Part shown: positions 60,686 to 64,000 of the stretch, piece by piece
Layout: every line of letters begins with the position of its first letter
Position numbering within the stretch: position 1 is the stretch's first letter
Assembly: GCA_964495805.1 (NCBI GenBank)
Contig: CAZBWV010000035.1
Span: 1 to 64,000 of the forward strand
Reading direction: 5' to 3'
DNA from: JALXCH01 sp964495805
GTDB lineage: Bacteria > Calditrichota > Calditrichia > RBG-13-44-9
DNA length: 64,000 nt
Position numbers and translations under genes: made by a program
The notes under the pieces: generated by a model
The model's input: the letters and a program-made list of their open reading frames with translations, nothing else
What the model was told of the DNA's origin: nothing
Databases searched by the model: none

Positions 60686-61615
60686 ATGGCTCCCAATACA
60701 GGTCTTGCGGAAAAAATCTGGTACAACGGAAAATTCATCAACTGGGACGATGCGAAGATTCATGTGATGTCCCATGTCGTGCACTACGGCACCTCTGTGT
60801 TTGAAGGCATTCGGTGCTACAAAACGAAAAAGGGGAGTGCCATTTTTCGTTTGCCGGAACACGTGAAACGCCTTTTTAATTCAGCTAAGATTTATCGCAT
60901 GGTACCGGAGAATTTCACATACGACGACATTTACAATGCCTGCATCGAGACGGTGAAGGTGAACCATTTTGAGGAATGCTACATTCGCCCGGTAATTTTC
61001 CGCGGACTGGGTGAGTTTGGGGTGAATCCGTTCAAATCGCCCATCGAAACATACATCATCACCTGGTACTGGGGAAAATATTTAGGACCAGAAGCGCTGG
61101 AGAAAGGGGTGGATGTGCAGATTTCCTCCTGGCACCGCTTTTCGCCGGACACGCTACCTGCCCTGGCTAAAGCCGGAGCCAATTACATGAATTCCCAGCT
61201 CATAAAGATGGAAGCGGTACTGAACGGATATGTGGAGGGCATTGCACTGGATTCCTACGGCTACGTTTCCGAGGGGAGTGGCGAGAACATTTTTGTGGTT
61301 CGGGAGGGCAAGGTGTACACGCCACCGCTGGCTGCTTCGGTTCTGCCGGGCATCACCCGCTGGTCCATCATCCAGCTATGCCGGGACCTGGGAATTGAAG
61401 TGCACGAAGAGATGATTCCCCGGGAAATGCTGTACATTGCCGATGAGGTCTTCTTTACCGGCACGGCTGCGGAAATTACCCCCATTCGCAGCATCGACGG
61501 AATTACCATTGGAGAGGGCAAGCGGGGACCGATTACCAAAATGCTTCAGGACGAATTTTTTGCCATCGTAACCGGCGAGAAGGAAGACCGTCGCGGTTGG
61601 CTCCAGTACATTTAA
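60686..61615 (+). CDS. Branched-chain amino-acid aminotransferase (class IV, bacterial IlvE-type)
   Basis: A 309-residue class IV aminotransferase in the IlvE subgroup: HVVHYGTSVFEGIRCY, the catalytic Lys in AKAGANYMNSQL, and GSGENIFVVREGKVYTPP with ASVLPGITRWSI. Start follows CAGGAGGTG. Beside the other BCAT it may differ in substrate or direction (biosynthetic versus catabolic). It is followed by a terminator. Confidence 0.93.
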   Translation: MAPNTGLAEKIWYNGKFINWDDAKIHVMSHVVHYGTSVFEGIRCYKTKKGSAIFRLPEHVKRLFNSAKIYRMVPENFTYDDIYNACIETVKVNHFEECYIRPVIFRGLGEFGVNPFKSPIETYIITWYWGKYLGPEALEKGVDVQISSWHRFSPDTLPALAKAGANYMNSQLIKMEAVLNGYVEGIALDSYGYVSEGSGENIFVVREGKVYTPPLAASVLPGITRWSIIQLCRDLGIEVHEEMIPREMLYIADEVFFTGTAAEITPIRSIDGITIGEGKRGPITKMLQDEFFAIVTGEKEDRRGWLQYI

Positions 61616-61640
61616 GTGGGGTTCAATCGAAATTATCCGG

Positions 61641-61671
61641 GCACCGTTACATTCCGTATCGGTGCTTTTTT
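61641..61671 (+). terminator. Rho-independent terminator after the aminotransferase pair
   Basis: GCACCG (61641-61646) pairs with CGGTGC (61660-61665), 13-base loop, and a run of six T. Confidence 0.8.
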
Positions 61672-61789
61672 GTTTCGGGCCGGAAATAAAAAATTTTTTG
61701 ATTCCATTCTCCGCCCAATTTTTTATATTAGAAAATCTGTTTTTTGCAACTGTGGATAGCCCGACAAAACGAATTGGATTGGAGATGCC

Positions 61790-63121
61790 ATGAGTACGGT
61801 TCAAACCAGTCAGTATCCGTTTTTTCATCCGGCCACACGTGCCTACCGTTTCACTGTTTTGTTATTTGTCTCACTTCTAACATTTGGCAGTTACTTTGCT
61901 TACGACATTATCGGAGCCATTGCTCCCCGTCTGGTGGAGGAATTGGGTGCTCAGCGCGGTACCGTGGGTTCCTTTTACACCATGTACAGCATTGCCGCTA
62001 TTCTGTCTGTGTTCATCGGCGGGGTGTTGATTGACAAACTGGGTACCCGAAAAGCCAGCATGCTCTTTTCCGTGCTGGTATTTATCGGTGCGGCCATAGT
62101 GGCTCTGGCGAAAAGCATCCCCGTGCTATTTTTAGGACGGTTTATTTTCGGTGCTGGCTCAGAACCCCTGGTGGTGGCACAAAGTGCCATTCTGGCCCGC
62201 TGGTTTAAAGGCAAGGAACTGGCATTATCGTTCGGAATTGCGCTAACGGTGAGCCGACTGGGTACGTTGTTCAGTTTCAACACCGGTGAACTGATCGCTC
62301 AGCACTTTGGTGGGTACCACTATTCCCTGTGGGCGGCCGTGATCTTCTGCGGCGTTTCGCTTTTAGCCAATATTGTGTACATCATCATGGATTTGCACGG
62401 GGAAAAGGTACTGGAGCTGAAGGAGGAAGGTGCGGAGGAGAAAATCGTCTGGGCGGATATCAAAGCGTTCAAACCCAGCTTCTGGTATGTGACCCTGCTG
62501 TGCGTGACATTCTATTCGGCCATTTTCCCATTTACCGCGCTTTCTACGGATTTCTTTGTGGATAAATGGCATATTCCCCGGGTGGCGGAGGCAACCGGCG
62601 GATTTATTTATCAGGTGTTTAACAACTTCATTCACATGTTCAGTACGGCGGGCGGAATTACTTCCATCATCATTTTTGCTTCCATGGTGTTTGCCCCGTT
62701 TGCCGGTCAGCTGGTGGATAAAATCGGCAAACGTGCCACGCTGATGATCATTGGCTCCCTGCTGATGATTCCCAGCCACCTGGCTATGGGTCTGACCCAT
62801 GTCAATCCGGTGATTCCGATGATTCTGTTGGGAGCGGCGTTTGTGCTGGTTCCCGCAGCCATGTGGCCATCGGTGCCGCTGATTGTGCCCAAAGAACGGG
62901 TCGGCACCGCGTTTGGGTTAATGACCACCATTCAAAACATCGGTCTGGCACTGTTTCCCTTCCTGAATGGTCGTTTGCGCGATATTACCCACGATTACAC
63001 CGCCAGCATGGTGATGTTTGCCAGCCTGGGATTGTTTGGGCTGGTGTTTGCAATTTTACTGAAGCGTGCCGATGCCCGGGAAGGTGGCGTACTGGAGCGC
63101 CCGGGAGTGGTGACCTCATAG
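61790..63121 (+). CDS. Major facilitator superfamily transporter, MFSD1-like
   Basis: A 443-residue transporter with about 12 membrane helices. The loop 2-3 motif reads GGVLIDKLGTRKAS, the MFS signature GxxxDRxGxR-like, and a long charged central loop (about 205-225, LHGEKVLELKEEGAEEK) separates the halves. The pattern FAYDIIGAIAPRLVEELG near the first helix resembles MFSD1 and nitrate/nitrite-porter-like branches. Substrate unknown. Preceded by a terminator, followed by mutL. Confidence 0.87.
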   Translation: MSTVQTSQYPFFHPATRAYRFTVLLFVSLLTFGSYFAYDIIGAIAPRLVEELGAQRGTVGSFYTMYSIAAILSVFIGGVLIDKLGTRKASMLFSVLVFIGAAIVALAKSIPVLFLGRFIFGAGSEPLVVAQSAILARWFKGKELALSFGIALTVSRLGTLFSFNTGELIAQHFGGYHYSLWAAVIFCGVSLLANIVYIIMDLHGEKVLELKEEGAEEKIVWADIKAFKPSFWYVTLLCVTFYSAIFPFTALSTDFFVDKWHIPRVAEATGGFIYQVFNNFIHMFSTAGGITSIIIFASMVFAPFAGQLVDKIGKRATLMIIGSLLMIPSHLAMGLTHVNPVIPMILLGAAFVLVPAAMWPSVPLIVPKERVGTAFGLMTTIQNIGLALFPFLNGRLRDITHDYTASMVMFASLGLFGLVFAILLKRADAREGGVLERPGVVTS

Positions 63122-63353
63122 TTGTGACGGGGTGGCAGCGCCGGAATTACCACCGACGCTGCCGCGCATCCTGTGTTTTTTAACAATACCGGTCTTACAC
63201 CCAGAAAAACCTGTCTTTAACCGAACATTTCCTTGCTTTTTAATCTGCTGTCGCTGCCGCGATGTGGTTTAACCTTTGCCCACTTCCCGGCATGTGCTTA
63301 TATTTAACGGTTCCGGGAAGGAGGGGCATCTGCTTAACAAAGGAAAGAAGTGC

Positions 63354-64000
63354 ATGGGTAAAATTAAAGTACTGCCGCCGCAGATTGCCAACAAAATAGC
63401 CGCCGGGGAGGTGGTGGACCGCCCTGCTTCGGTGGTCAAAGAACTGCTGGAGAATTCCATCGATGCCGGTGCCACGGAAATTACCGTGGTGATTGAGCAA
63501 GCCGGGAAAGAACTCATTCAGGTGATTGACGACGGCGAGGGCATGGGCGCGGACGATGTGCCCCTGGCATTTAAGCGGCATGCTACCAGCAAAATTGAGA
63601 CGGTAAGCGACCTGGACCGCATCATCACTCTGGGATTTCGCGGAGAGGCATTACCCAGCATCGCCTCTGTAGCCCGGGTGGAGGTGAAGACGCGCCGCAA
63701 AGATTCCGAAAGCGGTGTGTGGGTGGAGCTGGAAGGTGGCGAAATTGTGCGGCAAAGTGAGCTGGCCATGAAGCCGGGAACTATCATTGCCGTTAAAAAT
63801 CTGTTTTACAACACCCCGGCCCGACGAAACTTTTTACGCGCAGATGTAACTGAATTCAATCACATTCACCGGGTGCTCAAGCGTTTCTTCCTGGGATATC
63901 CGGAAATCCATTTCACGGTTATCAACAACGGAAAAGAAATTTACCATTTACCTGCCACCACCATCGACGAGCGCATTAGCGGAGTACTGGGGAAAGAGCT
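63354..64000 (+). CDS. mutL: DNA mismatch repair protein MutL (5' part, runs off the window)
   Basis: The first ~215 residues of MutL, including the GHKL ATPase: MGKIKVLPPQIANKIAAGEV, ELLENSIDAGAT (N box), IDDGEGM (G1), RHATSKI and GFRGEAL. The 3' end lies beyond position 64000. MutL couples MutS mismatch detection to strand nicking. Start at 63354 follows AAAGGAAAG. Between it and the MFS gene a GGCAGCG/CGCTGCC hairpin (63134-63163) has no immediate T run. Confidence 0.96.
   Translation, partial: MGKIKVLPPQIANKIAAGEVVDRPASVVKELLENSIDAGATEITVVIEQAGKELIQVIDDGEGMGADDVPLAFKRHATSKIETVSDLDRIITLGFRGEALPSIASVARVEVKTRRKDSESGVWVELEGGEIVRQSELAMKPGTIIAVKNLFYNTPARRNFLRADVTEFNHIHRVLKRFFLGYPEIHFTVINNGKEIYHLPATTIDERISGVLGKE

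Noticed and set aside
60858..60870. AACACGTGAAAC as a fourth parS-like site
   Set aside because: Only the right half matches; the left half diverges and there is no palindrome.
63134..63163. GGCAGCG/CGCTGCC hairpin as terminator after the MFS gene
   Set aside because: No T run directly after the stem; the T run is about 13 bases further, so the call is too weak.

Overview
This window reads as a chromosomal segment of a diderm (Gram-negative) bacterium of moderate G+C. Several signs point to the FCB side of the tree, with Calditrichota, KSB1 or Ignavibacteria-like lineages as the best guess: five large secreted proteins end in the type IX secretion (FlgD-like) C-terminal sorting domain, there is a DUF3098-like membrane protein, and lipoproteins and PorV-like barrels are abundant. 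LpxH, a family 9 (heptosyl)transferase, an EnvC-like protein and outer-membrane barrels support an LPS outer membrane. The lineage is an inference; no rRNA is present. I saw no insertion sequence, prophage or CRISPR array, so this looks like stable chromosome.

Layout. 1-8.5 kb: two envelope foldase lipoproteins (PpiC; HEAT-cyclophilin), an exported WrbA-like flavodoxin, a TPR protein, an MscS channel, a tandem ThyX-like protein, an FmdB zinc ribbon and a HAD phosphatase. 8.5-10.3 kb: a gene-free AT-rich stretch, tRNA-Val, a DUF3098-like protein and an unusual fusion of a ribosome-hibernation (S30AE) domain to sigma-70-like regions. 10.3-19.1 kb, all minus strand: glycosyltransferase, ApbE flavin transferase, polyprenyl synthase, TatC, then rnfCDGEA, whose D and G subunits need ApbE for covalent FMN. 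19.4-27 kb, plus strand: lpxH and the classic origin-proximal block rpmH-rnpA-yidD-yidC-mnmE-mnmG-rsmG. Three parS-like palindromes sit in mnmG and at the start of rsmG. 27-31.4 kb: a ParA-like ATPase translationally overlapping a PorV-like barrel and an EnvC-like LytM protein, then ssb and small envelope genes.

31.5-45.9 kb: DUF2225 protein, a detached rnfB, HAD, DUF1684 lipoprotein, MGMT, histidine kinase, dCMP deaminase, an acidic-tailed membrane protein, a NatAB-type ABC exporter, a YigZ protein, a zinc-ribbon potassium channel, cold-shock protein and a Pycsar-effector-like (DUF5706) membrane protein. 46-56.5 kb: a minus-strand run of five type IX cargo proteins (two YCF48-like propellers, two SBBP-like propellers, one beta-helix) with a LuxR regulator that has a phosphorylation-dead receiver and a receiver-kinase hybrid at its head. 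56.7-64 kb: lipoprotein, histone-deacetylase-fold enzyme plus an unknown partner, two branched-chain aminotransferases, an MFS transporter and the 5' part of mutL, which runs off the end.

Most striking are the hibernation-factor/sigma fusion, the double ThyX protein whose halves keep complementary pieces of the family signature, the ParA-barrel-EnvC coding overlap, the parS sites built into start codons, the deacetylase with its acetyltransferase-like neighbour, and the regulated type IX cargo cluster.
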